Counted from the first letter of the stretch, positions 43,275 through 56,900 are shown. The stretch is DNA of 64,000 bases from Tupaia tana (GCA_026018925.1 JAKSZU010000016.1:82780059-82844058); one strand, 5' to 3'. Notes: generated from the letters alone by a model not told the origin. Made by a program: numbers and translations.

Positions 43275-43440
43275 TAAAGATTTTTTAAAAATTTAACTTT
43301 ACTTATTTTAATTTGACCAGAAAAGGACAGAGAGAGAGAGAATAAGAGTGAGAAAGCAAGTCACCAGGTCTGGGACTCGAACTGTGGTTGGCCATGTGGG
43401 AGTCCAGTGCTCTTAACCACCATGCCACCTGCTGGCCCCA
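43275..43440 (-). repeat. SINE-B
   Basis: TTAATTTGACCAGAAAAGGAC to CCACCTGCTGGCCCC, with a complete head. Confidence 0.78.
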
Positions 43441-43459
43441 TCTGTCTTTATTTTTAAAA

Positions 43460-43622
43460 TTAGTAGACTTTATTTATTTCATTTATTTTTTTATTTTCAA
43501 TTTGACTAGAGAGAGACAGGGAGAGAGAGAGAGGGAAAGTGAGAAAGCAAGTTGCCAGGTCTGGGACTCAAACCATGGTCGGCCACGTGGAAGTACAGCA
43601 GCTTAACCACCTGCTGGCCCCG
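43460..43622 (-). repeat. SINE-B
   Basis: CAATTTGACTAGAGAGAGAC to CCACCTGCTGGCCCC; same orientation and only ~20 bp from the previous SINE-B. Confidence 0.75.
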
Positions 43623-43639
43623 ACTTTATTATATTTTAA

Positions 43640-43875
43640 AATCTGCCAGAGGGTGCGTGAGTTCACTGGAGAGAGACTCACAGAGAGGGAGAAGTGAGAA
43701 AGCACTCCACAGGCATGGCCTCGCTGCACCCCCTTCTCTATCTCTCCCTCCTTTGGGATTGCGGGTACGCCTGCACACGCCTGGTGTGTTTCTCAAGCTA
43801 CTGAGTCAGGGACTCGAACTGCAAGGTTGGCCATATGGGGTCCACCTACCTGACCACAAGGCCACAGACCTGCTT
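43640..43875 (-). repeat. Old SINE-A relative
   Basis: GCCAGAGGGTGCGTGAG, GCATGGCCTCGCTGC, GGGACTCGAACTGCAAGG. Confidence 0.55.
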
Positions 43876-43884
43876 TAGGCTTCA

Positions 43885-44117
43885 CTTTTTGTTCTGTTCT
43901 TGCTGTGGCGACAGTGTGTTCGCTGGACAGAGGCGGAGACAGAGAGAGGGAAAGTGAGAAATCATCCCCCAGGGGGATGGCCACGCCACAGCCCTCTCTC
44001 CATTCTTCTCTCGGGATTTTGGGCATGATTTTCAAGCCACCAGGTCAGGGACTTGAACCATGCTGTAGAGCCTATAGGCTCCAGTGCCTTAACCTCCACA
44101 CCACCTGCCAGCCCCCC
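43885..44117 (-). repeat. SINE-A
   Basis: GACAGAGGCGGAGACAGAG, GAAATCATCCCCCAGGGGG, GGGACTTGAACCATGC; ends CCACCTGCCAGCCCCC. Confidence 0.65.
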
Positions 44118-44119
44118 AT

Positions 44120-44802
44120 ACTACAAAGCAGTCTAGGCTGACAGAAAACATAGCGGGAGCGTAAAGAACGTTCCCTGTGCCTGTCTGCCCACCCCCAGAC
44201 TCCCAATCAGTCCCTGCTAGTCGCTGCACCTGCACTGACACGTCACCATCGCCCAAGCCCGCGGCCTGACGAAGACTCTCAGCGTCAATCACCCAGGCGT
44301 GGACAGGTGCATACCGACACCCCGCCCAAGTCACAGAAGCAATGCGGCTGCCCGTCGCCCCTCTGCTCTGCCGGTCGCCCTTCTCCACCTGGGCTCGTCA
44401 CCGTCTCCAAACGTCCACCTTTCCAGGTCAGCTGGAGGCACCCGAAGTAGCCTCACTGGGCTGGCATCGTCCGTTCCTCCCTCCTCGAGCAAACCTGCTC
44501 AGACCTCATCACCTCTGCAGGTCACAAATGAGGACACCGAGGCAGCCCACCCAGGGTCGCCCTGCTGGTGAGTGGCACAGCTGGTCTGGACCCCAGCCCC
44601 AGCGCTCGCCCCCTGGCCCATGTGATCAGCCTCACACAAGCACACGGTCCTCCAGCCCCCTCTTGGAGGCTGGATCTGTGCACCTCAGGCTGGAGAGGAT
44701 GCAGGGGTTGCTCCCGGGGCTCGCTCACCTGCCCAGCCGCTGGGCCAGGGTGCAGCAGGCTTGGACCTCTCTCCCCAGCTCCTGGCTATGATCCCGGACT
44801 CC
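44120..44802 (+). other. NLRC3 5' flank and untranslated start of first coding exon
   Basis: Unique sequence. CTCTCTCCCCAG at 44767-44778 is a good acceptor, making the exon run from 44779 with 24 untranslated bases before the chosen ATG. No upstream leader exon can be placed with confidence. Confidence 0.45.
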
Positions 44803-44962
44803 ATGAGGAGGCAGGAGGTGCGGCCAGGCGGGGAGGCCGGCTCCCCTGCTGAGCAGGTGAAAGCCCTGGTGGACTTGCTGGCTGGGAAGGGGAGTCAGGG
44901 CTGCCCGGCCCTGCAGGCCCCTGAGAGCACGCCAGACAGCCCACTGGGGCCCTGCGGCAATG
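44803..44962 (+). CDS. NLRC3: NLRC3 coding exon 1
   Basis: [37 protein letters not shown]; phase-1 donor AATG/GTAGGT. Confidence 0.88.
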
Positions 44963-47900
44963 GTAGGTTCAGCCTCGGAGGCGGCAGGAGAACACCGGAC
45001 CCGTCTCCGTCCCCCTGCCCTCACCTCCCCCCACCGGCCTTGGTCCACAGATGCGAAGATCCAGAAGCACCGCGAGGCCCTGTTGACCAGGGTGGGTAGC
45101 GGCCCCGAGCTGCGCGGCACTGCACGCAGGCTGGGAGGCCTCCTGCTGGTGGAGGGCCTGACGGACCTGCAGCTCAGGGAGCACGACTTCACGCAGGTGG
45201 AGGCCACCCGTGGGGGCTGGCGCCCCGCCAGGACCGTGGCCCTGGACAGGCTCTTCCTGCCTCTCTCGCGGGTGTCCATCCCACCCCGTGTCTCCGTCAC
45301 CGTTGGGGTGGCCGGCATGGGCAAGACCACCTTGGTGAGGCACTTCGTCCGCCTCTGGGCCCAGGGCCAGGTCGGCTCGGACTTTGCCCTGGTGCTGCCC
45401 CTGACCTTCCGTGACCTCAACGCCCACGAGAAGCTGTCCGCCGACCGGCTTGTCCACACCGCCTTCCCACACCTGGGAGAGCCTGGCCTGGCCCCGGCTG
45501 CCCTGTCCAGGGTCCTGCTGATCCTGGACGGCCTGGACGAGTGTAAGACGCCGCTGGACTTCTCCAACACCGTGGCCTGCACAGACCCCAAGAAGGAGCT
45601 CCAGGTGGACCGCCTGGTCACCAACATCATCCGGGGTAACCTCTTTCCGGAAGTTTCTGTGTGGGTTACTTCTCGTCCTGGTGCAGCTGGCCAGGTCCCA
45701 GGGGGCCTGGTGGACAGGATGACTGAGCTCAGGGGCTTTGAGGAGGAGGAGGTCAAGGCGTGTTTGGGGCAGATGTTCGCTGAGGACCAGGCCCTCCTGG
45801 GCTGGGTCCTGGGCCAGGTGCAGGCTGACAGGGCCCTCTACCTGATGTGCACCGTGCCAGCCTTCTGCAGGCTCGCGGGGCTGGCACTGGGCCACTTGGG
45901 CCGCACTAGGTCAGGGCCCCAGCCCCTGCAGCTGTGGCCACCGAGGACGCTGAGTGAACTCTATGCCTGGTATCTGCGGATGGCCCTGAGCAGGGATGGG
46001 GAGAAGGGCAAGGCGAGCCTGAGGATTGAGCAGGTGGCCCTGAGCAGCCGCAAGATGGTGGGGACACTGGGTCGGCTGGCCTTCCAGGGCCTGGTCAAGA
46101 AGAAGTACGTGTTTTACGAGCAGGACCTGAAGGCGTTCGGGGTGGACCTGGCTCTGCTGCATGGCTCCCCGGGCAGCTGCTTCCTGCAGCGGGAGGAGAT
46201 GCCAGCTGCCGCGGCCGCCTACTGCTTCGCCCACCTGTCCCTGCAGGAGTTCCTGGCGGCCGCGTATTACTACGGGGCCTCTAAGAGGGCCATTTTCGAC
46301 CTCTTTACGGAGAGCGGCGTGTCCTGGCCCAGGCTGGGCTTCCTCACACACTTCCGGAGCGCAGCCCAGCGGGCCATGCAGGCCGAGGACGGGAGGCTGG
46401 ACGTGTTCCTGCGCTTCCTCTCGGGCCTCTTGTCTCCCAGGGTCAATGCCCTGCTGGCGGGCACCCTGCTGGCCCAGGGAGAGCACGAGGGCTACCGGGC
46501 CCAGGCTGCTGAGCTGCTGCAGGGCTGCCTGCGGCCAGACGCTGCCGTGTGTGCCCGCGCCGTCAACGTCCTGCACTGCCTGCAGGAGCTGCAGCACACG
46601 CAGCTGGCCCGCGGCGTGCAGGAGGCCGTGGGCAGCGGGGCCCTGGCCGGGCTGAGCAGCCCCTGCCACCGCGCTGCCCTGGCCTACCTCCTGCAGGTGT
46701 CGGACACCTGCGCCCAGGAGGTCAACCTGTCCGCGTGCCTCGGGCAGGGCGTCCTCCGCAGCCTGCTGCCACAGCTGCTCTACTGCCGCAGCCTCAGGTG
46801 GGTACTGGTAGGCGGGGCAGGATGGGGCGGGGCGCCTGCGGGTCCCTCCCCCAACACCGTCTTGGGGGTGAGAGACAGAAGCTGATTCAGCCTGGCCAGA
46901 CTGAAATCTGGGTCTCCACTGGGCCACCCGCCTCCGGAAAGCTGCAAGGGAGGGACCCTCTTTGCCTCCTAGCTTCTGGTTGCTCCTGGGCTGGCAGCTG
47001 CGTTGCCCAGTCTCTGTCTTTGGTCACAGGGCCGTCTCCTCCCTGGGTGTGTCTCCACATGGTGTCTCCCCTCTTACGTGACACCCTCCCGCTGGACTAC
47101 AGGCCACTGGCCCCAAGCCTGATCACCTCAGAACTAGTTCTGTCAGCTACAACCGTTTCCGAATGGGCTGGCTTTCCTGAGGCCCGGGGCTGGAGATTCA
47201 CCTCCCCGTTGGGGGGCTCAGTCCAGCCTACCCCCATCTGAACCCCGGGTGCCCTCAGATACCACACCCCACCCTGTACTCGGCCTCCCTCTGTGCTCAG
47301 TCCTGGCCAGCCAGGGGAGGCTGCAGAGCAGGGCCATCCTCAAAGCAGGGGTGGGAAGAAACGGGCCCCACAAAGGCACTTGGGGCTCCCCTCGCTGTCT
47401 GTCGCGGGAAAGGCCTGAGCACGGCAGGGGACTTAGTCCGTTCTTGTGTTGCTAACGGAAACACAGGAGACGAGACTGGGTGATTTCCATTTTAGTCAGT
47501 TTTTTGCTGTAGGGTGCGTGTACTCGCTGTAGGCAGAGAAACAGAAGGAAAGTGAGAAATCTCTCCTGGGGATGGCCATGCCTCAGTCCTCTCGATTTCA
47601 CTTTCCTCTCGGGATTTTGGGTACACACACACACATGTACCTGGCAGGTGAGAAGACAAGCCACCAGGTCTGGGGCTCGAACCATGCCTAGCCATAACCA
47701 TCATGCCACCTGCCAGCCCCATGAGCTGCTCTTTTAACAACCAGCTCTCAGACCAGCAGATGGTATAATGGCTACATCCCTGGACTCCCACGTAGTCAAC
47801 TGTGGTTCAAGTCCCGGACCCAGTGGCTTAAAATCGCCAGTGCAAGGCCAGCAGGATGTGCAGTGGTTAAAGTGCTGGATTCCCATATGGCTGACCACAG

Positions 47901-50900
47901 TTTGAGTCCTAGACTTGGTGGCTTGCTTTCTCATTCTCTCTCTCTCTCTAGTGAGCACGTGTGCCCTATAGCAAATTAAATATAAATAAATAATTTAAAT
48001 TAAATAAATAATTCTTTGAGGGGGAAAAGAAACAAAAAACAAACAAATAAAAACACTGGTGTGTGTGCTTACGTGCCCAAAATCCTGAGGAGAATGGAGA
48101 AGGGATTGTGGTGTGGCCATCCCCCCGGGGGGTGATTTCTCGCTTTCTGTCTCTGTCTCTCTGGTGAGCGCATGTGCCTTATAGTAAAAATCCCTCAAAA
48201 AACAAACAGCTCTCAGAAGCGCTAACCCCTTCTTGTGAGAGCTAGAACTCACTGGGTCTCGAAGACATTGTTGATCTCTTCATGAGTGTTGCTTGGTGAT
48301 GCCCGATCTGATCACCCCAGCCTCACCCCTCCCAACTGCAGTTCGCAGCACATGGAACGGGGAGCAGCCGGGTCCTGACCGTAACGGGGAGGGTGTGCTG
48401 AGTGTGGCTCTGCGAGCTCTGTGGGGCAGAGGAGGCAGCGCAGGCCCTCCCGCCCGCTCACTGTCACTCCCACCCTTGGCCAGGCTGGACACCAACCAGT
48501 TCCAGGACGCCGTGATGGAGCTGCTGGGCAGTGTGCTGAGCGGGAAGGACTGCCGCACCCAGGAGCTCAGGTAGCGCCCCGCAACCCCCGCCACCCGCTC
48601 TGCTCCGTGCGGAAGCTGCTGTGGCAGAGCCGGCTAGACTGCCCGAGCCTGCCCGCGGGACAGTGTGTCTGCCCACGCTGGCCCCACGGTGTCCAGGCTC
48701 AGGGCTTGGCCAGGCCTGGCATTCCGCTCCGGGTCTGACCGCATTACCTGTCAGGGCCGGGATGCCGGGGAGGCCAGGGGCTGGACTCACAGGCGGCGTG
48801 GTGGAAGAGGCCGCGGGAGTCCTACCCCTGAAATAACCAGTCCTCTCCTTTCCTCGGCAGCTTGGCTGAGAACCAGATCAGCAACAAAGGGGCCAAGGCC
48901 CTGGCCAGATCCCTCCTGGTCAACAGAAGTCTGACTTCCCTGGAGTAAGTGGGCACCCAAGGCTACGCTTCTGCCTGTGGGGCAGGAGGCCTTGTGAGCT
49001 ATCTTGTGAGTCCCCTCTGCTCCTGTGCAATGCCCAGGGTCTGATTCATCCTTCCACGAGTCCCCAGATTTGACCCAGAGGTGGTCTCTGGGGACGACTC
49101 CCTGCTTCATTAGAGCAGAGCTGCAAGTCTTTCAGCTCCTGTAGGAGTGAGAGATGAGAGGCCACACCCAGACCACAGGTCACACAGGGTCTCACCTCAC
49201 AGCACACCCAGACCACAGTTCACAGCCAGGTCACAGCCAGGTCAGAGCTGATCACACCGAGGTCAGACCCAGGTCACAGCTGATCATAACTGATCACAGC
49301 CAGGTCACAGCTGATCACACCCAGGTCACAGCCAGGTCAGAGCTGATTGCACCCAGGTCTCAGCCAGGTCACAGATCACAGCCAGGTCACATCCCAGACC
49401 ACACCCCAGACCTCCCCAGACCGTGGCTGTGCAAGGAGTCAAGGCCCCTCCTCGGCAGCTGAGCTGCACCTGGGGGAGCACAGATGGCTGGCCTGGCCCT
49501 AGGGTTGCGGTCTCCCATTGCACATGGCCCAGACCCCACATTCTCCCACCGTGTGGGCCACCCACATGAGGCTCTGCCTCCGTCCCGCCACACGAGAACT
49601 CCTACGCCTGACTTGTTCTCCTGAGCGGCGTACTTCAAGCTCCGCGCCCTGTTCTCCCTGCCTCCCTAGGAGTCGGGTCAAAGAACAGTTCTGTCTCTTC
49701 CTTCTGCCAGCCTCCGCGCTAACTCCATCGGACCGCTAGGGGCCAAGGCACTGGCAGATGCTCTGAGGATCAACCGCACCCTGACCGCCCTAAGGTGTGT
49801 GTGCCACCTGCTCCCTGCCCGCTTTCCCAGGGGTGCCCACGGTGCCCACAAATGGAGCGGGAGCTGGCTCCTGTGGCATGTGGGGGATACGGGCTCCGTA
49901 CAGGCACACCAGGGACCGTGCCCTCTGGGCCATGTCCAGGTCCCAGCTGCCACCTAGTATTTGTACTTGTATTTCTGGGCTGAATAGGGGACACAGAAGG
50001 CATGGGGGCGGGGCAGGCAGTGCTACAAGGGCAGTCATCTGTGGGGACCTCTGGTCCTCCACGGACGGCCATGGGGGCAGAAGGAGCCCAGAGCCCACCT
50101 TCCAGGAGGCGCCGTAAGTTTGACGCGCTGTGCTGTGCGAGCCGTGGGTGTGCCCAGCCCCGGGCAGGGCCCGCTGTTCCATCCTGCTTGTTTCTCCACG
50201 TGTTTATTTTCTCTGAAGCATGAAACTCGCTGTTTCAAAGTGCACAGCTCAGTCTGGTACTTTGTAAAGTGAGTCACCATCACCCGGGGGAGTTCCTAGA
50301 CATTCCTGTCACCCCCAGGAGACCTCGGGCACTTTAGCAGTCACCTCCCACCTGTTTCCCGTCTCCTTGGAGCTACCCATTCGGACACGTTCTGGTGACC
50401 ACCCAGGTCCTGGCATGTCAGAGCTTCTTCCTTCTTGGGACCGAGCAGTATCCCAGGGGCGGTGAGACCGCCTTGCTGACCTGTCCCCCGCCAACAGCCG
50501 TTCGGTGGCTTCCACCCTTAGCGGTGTGAGTGGCGCTGCCGGGAACGCACAGTGCTAGCTGTGGCCCTTTCAGGGCTGTGCCCAGGCTGCGCTTGCCGGG
50601 TCTCGAAGCGCCTTGTGAGCCTCAGAGCCAGGCCTGCCAGCCTCTCCGTCCCCACCAGCAGTGGAGGGCAGCGGCGTCTCCGGATGCTCACCCACACTGC
50701 TGGGCTGAGGACTGTCGCTGACGGCCATCAGACTCGGCTCCTAGGCTGAGGGCAGGTGCTCGGAGACCCCAGAGCAACGCTGGAAGGCTCATGGTTGCTC
50801 CTGCAAGGCCGTGGGCACGCAGCTGTCAGAGCATGGAGGCGCCCACTCCGCACTCTTCTTCCTCCGCAGCCTCCAGGGCAACGGGATCAGGGATGATGGT

Positions 50901-53900
50901 GCCAGGGCCATGGCTGAGGCCTTGGCCTCCAACCAGACCCTCTCCGTGCTGCAGTGAGTGGGCTTGCCCCTGCCCCCTCCTCCCGCCCTCCCCTCCCCTT
51001 CTCCTCAAGGGCTCCCTGCCTGTTTCCTGCAAGAAGGAGTAGATGAGGGAGGTCCCTAAGGCTTTCTCACCTGTCTGGATGGCCCCTGGAAAACAGAATG
51101 TTCACCGTTTTTCCAGAAAACAAACATTGAGAAAATAATTAAAAAGAAAACTTCCTAGGACCAGCAGATGGCGTAATGGTTACATCGCTGGACTCCCACA
51201 TGGCTGACTGTGGTTTGATTCCCAGACCCAGCAGCTTGAAACTGATGTGTGTGCAGGCATCATGCGTGCTCAAAATTCTAAGAGGAGAATGGAGAAGAAT
51301 GGATTGAGGCATGGCCATCCCCCCTGGGGGCTAATTTCTTACTTTCTGTCTCTCTGTCTCTCTGTGTCTCTCCAGTGAGCATAGACTCCCTATAGTCAAA
51401 ATCTTTTTTTTTTTTCAATTTAAAAAAAATTTTATTTTTATAAATTTGACCAGAGAGGGACAGAGTCAGTGGGTGGGAGAGAGAGTGAGAGAGCAAGCCA
51501 CCAGGTCCAGAACTCGAACCACGGTTGACCATGTGGGAGTCCAATGCCCTTAACCACCATGCCATCTGCTGGCCCCTAGTAAAATTCTCTTTTTAAAAAA
51601 AGGAAAATTACCTGTTGATGATAGCGTGAATGATAATATCTTCAACTGGACTAATATACAGTGTATTCATGCTGGGAAATTCATTTTGCAAGCTGTAATG
51701 ATATACAGTGATTTAATATATTAAAAATAATTTTTTTTTTTTGGAGAGGTTTTCGCTATAGGGCGCGTGCGCTCGCCAGACAGACAGAGAGAGACATAGA
51801 GACAGAAAGCGAGAAATAACCCCCCAGGGGGGATGGTCACGCCACAATCCCTTCTCCTCCATTCTCCTCTCGGGATCTTGGGCACGCACGCACACGCGCC
51901 CGGCGTGAGTTTTAAGCCACCGGGTCCGGGACGCGAACCGCGGTCGTCTACGTGGGAGTCCAGCGACATAGCCATTATGCTAACTGCTGGTTCCCTAAAA
52001 ATAATATCTTAAAAAGAAGTAAAAATAAAAATAAGAAGTACAAAAAAGAAGTAAAAATAAAAAGATTGACACGTATGGGCTATGGCCTGGGGGTTAAAGA
52101 AACTGGGCTCTATGTGGCCAACCTCAGTTCAAATTCTAACCCTGGCAGTTTCAAAAACATGCCAGGCACGTATGTGTGTCCCAAATCCCAGAGGAAGGAG
52201 AAATCGAGGAGAGGGGATGCAGCGACCATGCCCCATCGGGGGTGCGCTCTCTCCCTCTCTCTGGTGAGAACATGCACCCTCTAGCAAATTTTTTTTAAAA
52301 ATTTACATTTATCTCAAAAAATTTGCAATCTCAACTTTTCTTAAGGAAATATTCAAGAACAGCCTGTGGGGGCAGGGAGGGAGATGGCTGGGAGATGACG
52401 CCTTTTTTTTGAGAGATTCTTGCTACAGGGCCTATGTGCTCACTGGAGAGACAGAGACAGAAAGCGAGACACCACCCCCCAGGGAGGATGGCCACGTGGC
52501 AATCCCTTCTCATCTCGAGCTGTTGGGCATGCCTAGTCATGCATCCGGCAGTTGTAAGCTGTCAGGTCTGGGACTTGAACACGGTCAACTATGTGGGAGT
52601 CCAGAGATGTAACCATTACACCATCCCACCTCTTTCCTTTTTGGAACCAAGAAAAAATCCATTATTTTAGATTCACATTTCTCCTCACAGCTAGGATGAG
52701 GATGGGATTCTTCTGTCCCATCTCCCTCCACCAGAGTTAGTGTAAGAAGCAGCCTTTTGAGAAGGGGTGTCTAAGCAGAGGATCTTCCTGGGCAAGTTCT
52801 CCTGTGGGAGGCAGGCTGCTGGCTGGCCCAGCTGAGAGGAGGACTTCCCATGAGGGACTGCGGGACTTGTACATGAAGTCCCCACTCAGGAGATCTCCAG
52901 ATCCTTGACAGGGCAGCTCCAGCTGCCCTGGCCTCTTACTGTCCCACATGAGAATGTTGGTCTATACACATCGCTTTGGTGACAATCTGCAGACCCTCCC
53001 TGGAGCCCTCTCCCCATTACTGTGAGGAATGGGAGGGTACCCTGATTGTCTCTGACCCCTCACCTTGAATTCAACTGTTCTTGGCCTAGGAGTAACTGTG
53101 GCCAGCTTTGCTAAAGAACCCCTTTTGTCCCCCACAGCCTGCAGAAGAACACCATCGGGCCTATGGGTGCCCAGTGGATGGCAGATACCCTAAAGCAGAA
53201 CAGGAGTCTGAAGGAGCTCATGTGAGATACACAGAAGGGCAGAATTGGTACCCTCAGTGCCCAGCATGATGCCCAGCCCCTCGTAAACATTTGTGAGCAT
53301 GGGAATAAATGGATGGCTGGATGGATGGGTGTGTGGGTGTGTGGGTAGGTGGATGGATTTGTGGGTGTGTGGATGGATGGTTGGATAGGTAGGTGGAAAG
53401 ATGGATGGGATGGATGGAGAGTGATGTGTAGGTGGGTAGATGGATGTATACTTAGGTGGATGGATGAGTGGATAGAAAAGATGGACGGGTGGATGGATGG
53501 ATGGATAAATGGATGGATGGATGGGTGAATGGTTAGATGGATGGATGGACAGATGGATGGATAGATGGATGGATGAATGGGTGAATAGTTGGATGGATGG
53601 ATAGATGGGTGGATGGATGGATGGATAGATGGTTGGACAGATGGATGGATGGTTGGACGAACAGATAGATAGGCGGGTGGGTGGATGGGTAGATGGATGG
53701 ATGGATAGGTGGGTAGATGGATGAATGGATAGTTGGATGGATGGGTTGATGGGTGGATGGATGGATGGATGGGTGTGTGGATGGATGGGTAGATGGATGG
53801 ATGGTTGGATGGATGGATGGGTGGATGGATGGATGGGTGGATGGATGGATGGATGGGTGAACGGATGGGTAGATGGATGGATAGGTGGATGAATGGATGG

Positions 53901-56900
53901 GTAGATGGATGGATGGATGTGTGGATGGATGGGTGGGTGGATGGATGGGTGGATGTGTGGATGGGTTGATGGGTGGATGGATGGATGGATGGGTGTGTGG
54001 ATGGATGGGTAGATGGATGGATGGTTGGATGGATGGATGGGTGGATGGATGGATGGGTGAATGGATGGGTAGATGGATGGATAGGTGGATGAATGGATGG
54101 GTAGATGGATGGATGGATGTGTGGATGGATGGATGGGTGGGTGGATGGGTGGGTGGATGGATGGGTGGATGTGTGGATGGGTTGATGGGTGGATGGATGG
54201 ATGGTTGGATATAGATGGATGGATGGTTGGATGTAGATGGATGGATGGTTGGATGTAGCTGGATGGATGGTTGGATGGAAGGATGGGTGGATGGATGGGT
54301 GGATGGATGGAAGGATGGGTGGATGGATGGGTGGATGGATGGATGGTTGGATGTAGATAGATGGATGGGTGGATGTAGGTGGATGGATGGTTGGATGGAA
54401 GGACGGGTGGATGAATGGGTGGATGGATGTAGAGATGCAAGATAGCTGGATTTGAACTCCAAAGCACTGAGCCAGGAGAACAGAGACCAGATTCCCATGA
54501 CTGAGTAGGACCCAACTTTCTTAGCCTCATGTTTACCATCTTCCCAGATAGCAGAAAAAAGCAGCATTTCCTGGCCATCCTTGCAAAAAGTACAACTTTC
54601 TCTCACTAAAAGGTTGACCCTGTCCATTGCCCCCAGCCCCTTCCAAGGAGTCAAGGAGGACTTGGATACCTGGGTCTCCTATAGGCAGCAGGTGGTCAAC
54701 TGCAGACTTAGGCCAACAGGCCCTGGGCAGAACACGCTGTGCACTGGGCACCTTTGAGACAGCCGAGGCCCCCTCCCCTCACTGAGGGCTCCTCTGGGCT
54801 CTGACCCCCAGGTACAGCCCTGCCTGGCTGCTCTCGGAGGCTGGCCTGTCCTCATCTCTTCTCTTCCAGGTTCTCCAGCAACGGCATTGCTGATGGGGGT
54901 GCTGCGGCCCTGGCCGAGGCCCTGAAGGTGAACCAGGGCCTGGAGAGCCTGGAGTAAGTCTGCCTGCCCACCCTCCAAGGGTGCTGGCTCCCCTGGGTCT
55001 CTGCCTGGCAGATGGCAGGCCACAGCCCTGCACAGGGCTGCCAGCCAGGACCACCTCCCGGCCAGAATCTGACCAACAGCAGCCCCGGACATGCTGTGAT
55101 CTGCCTCTCCTGCTCTGTCCCCACCAGCTGCATTTCCCTGGATGGTAGGGCGGGGTTGGCTGGAGTGTTCAGATGACAAGCTCCACGTGCCCTGAGAAGC
55201 TGGTGCAGGTGGCTGAAGAGGGAGCAACCCCAGTGGCTTTGGTGGGGGGTGGCCCAGTGCTGCCCTGAGCAGAGTCTGCTGTGGCTTTCTCTTGGGGCTG
55301 CTGTGTCACCCCCTCCGCCCCACCCTCCACCCCCGGCTGTCTGGAGCCACCCACATCAGGTGGAGTCTCCACTTTGCATTTGCACTAAACCCACCTGCCC
55401 CGCCTTGCCCTGCCCTGCCCTGCCCTGCCCTGCCCTGCAGGAGCTAGGGAGGGGAGGGACGGGAGACGAAGGAGGGGCGAGGAGGAGGCAGTGTCTGGGG
55501 GGCCTCCCAGTGCCCCACATGCCAGGCTGGCCCAGGCAGCTGAGCTGAGCCCTAGTACAGCCAGGCCCACGGCACCATCCGTCCTCAGCCTGCAGAGCAA
55601 TTCCATCAGTGACCCAGGGGTGGCAGCACTGACCCACGCCCTCTGTACCAACCAGACCCTCCTCAGCCTCAAGTAAGTCCTGGCCTCCCTCCGACCAGGG
55701 GTCTGCAGGGGCCTGGAACATGGGAGGAAAGGGGCAGGGGAAGCCTGGGGTGGGGAGTCTGTCCAGAACCTGCGCCTGCGCCCGCCTCTCTGAGGGAGCC
55801 TGTCCTGCCGCGCCTTCTGCTAAGCCCCCAACAACACGGCTGCCCCTGCCCTCATGTCCCCGGGTCCCGCCACCCTGTCCTGCTTGCCCCACACTGCTCA
55901 CGGTCCTACAACAGGACGCTGGCGCCCTGCTCAGTGGACGCCATGCACAAGCCCAGAGTGCCCGGGGCCCAGCCCGCGAGGTGTCCTGTGCTGCCGGACG
56001 CCTGCACGGGGCTCAAGTCTCACCAGAGGCCTGGCGTGCAGCTCAGGCTCAGGGCCTGCTCTCTCCCCGCAGCCTGCGTGAGAACTCCATCAGCCCGGAG
56101 GGAGCCCAGGTCCTGGCGGGGGCGCTCCGCACCAACAGCACCTTGAGGAGCCTGGAGTAGGTGGCGGGTGGCGAGCCGGACCCGGCTTCCTGGCAGCCGC
56201 GCCAAGCTGGGGAGGCGGGTGGGCCCTCCGCGCCCTTGCCACGTCGCCAGGCTGAGAGGACCTGGTGGGGGGAGGTGGCAGGCGAGTCCCCATACTCCAG
56301 CAATGAAAGTGCCCAGGGTGAAGGACAGTGACGCGGGGCGTGGGGAGACACTCGGAGCTGATGTGGCGCCAAGCCACCAGGAGCGAGGGTCCCCGTCCTG
56401 CCCAGCCACCTGTCAGCCCACTGAGCTGGGCCGGGCCTGCCCCTCACCGTGGGGCTGTTCAGGCTCAGGACCAGGGTCCGGACCCACTAGTCCCAGCCAG
56501 ACCAGCCTCCACCGTAGCCCTGTGGGCCTGGATCCCAGGTGGCCAGGGACGGGCTCCCCCAGCTCTGCTCACGGCAGCTGCTCTCCCCCGCAGCCTGACG
56601 GCCAACCTCCTGCATGACCAGGGAGCCCAGGCCATCGCGGGGGCAGTGGGAGAAAACCACACACTTTTGTCGCTGCAGTGAGTCCACGCCCTCCGCGTCC
56701 CCTTCGCAGAGCCCCAGGACACACCTGAGCCCACTGTGGCTCCGAGGCACCCTTACGGTCCCAGGGCTGCGCCCGACCAGTGGCAGGAGGCGGGGGTCTG
56801 GTGCATTGGCAGTGGCACTTGGGGGCTTCCCTGGGGCTAGCCGGAGAGCAGGAGAGTAGGGGTGGGCAGGAACCCTACTACTGCACCCTGCACGGGCTCT

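Larger units (their letters stand above)
46798..48483 (+). other. NLRC3 intron 2
   Basis: Unique GC-rich part (46800-47480), then SINE-dense (47490-48205), then unique sequence up to the CTTGGCCAG acceptor. Confidence 0.5.

Noticed and set aside
44725-46927. Minus-strand open frames of 308-343 codons under the NLRC3 NACHT exon
   Set aside because: GC-rich third positions of a conserved + strand exon create stop-free antisense frames; no family features, and the + strand match to NLRC3 is decisive.
53190-54654. Very long minus-strand open frames (over 370-460 codons) rich in His-Pro-Ser-Ile
   Set aside because: They are direct translations of the ATCC tetranucleotide array and extend across a real NLRC3 exon on the other strand; no start context or conserved sequence supports a protein.
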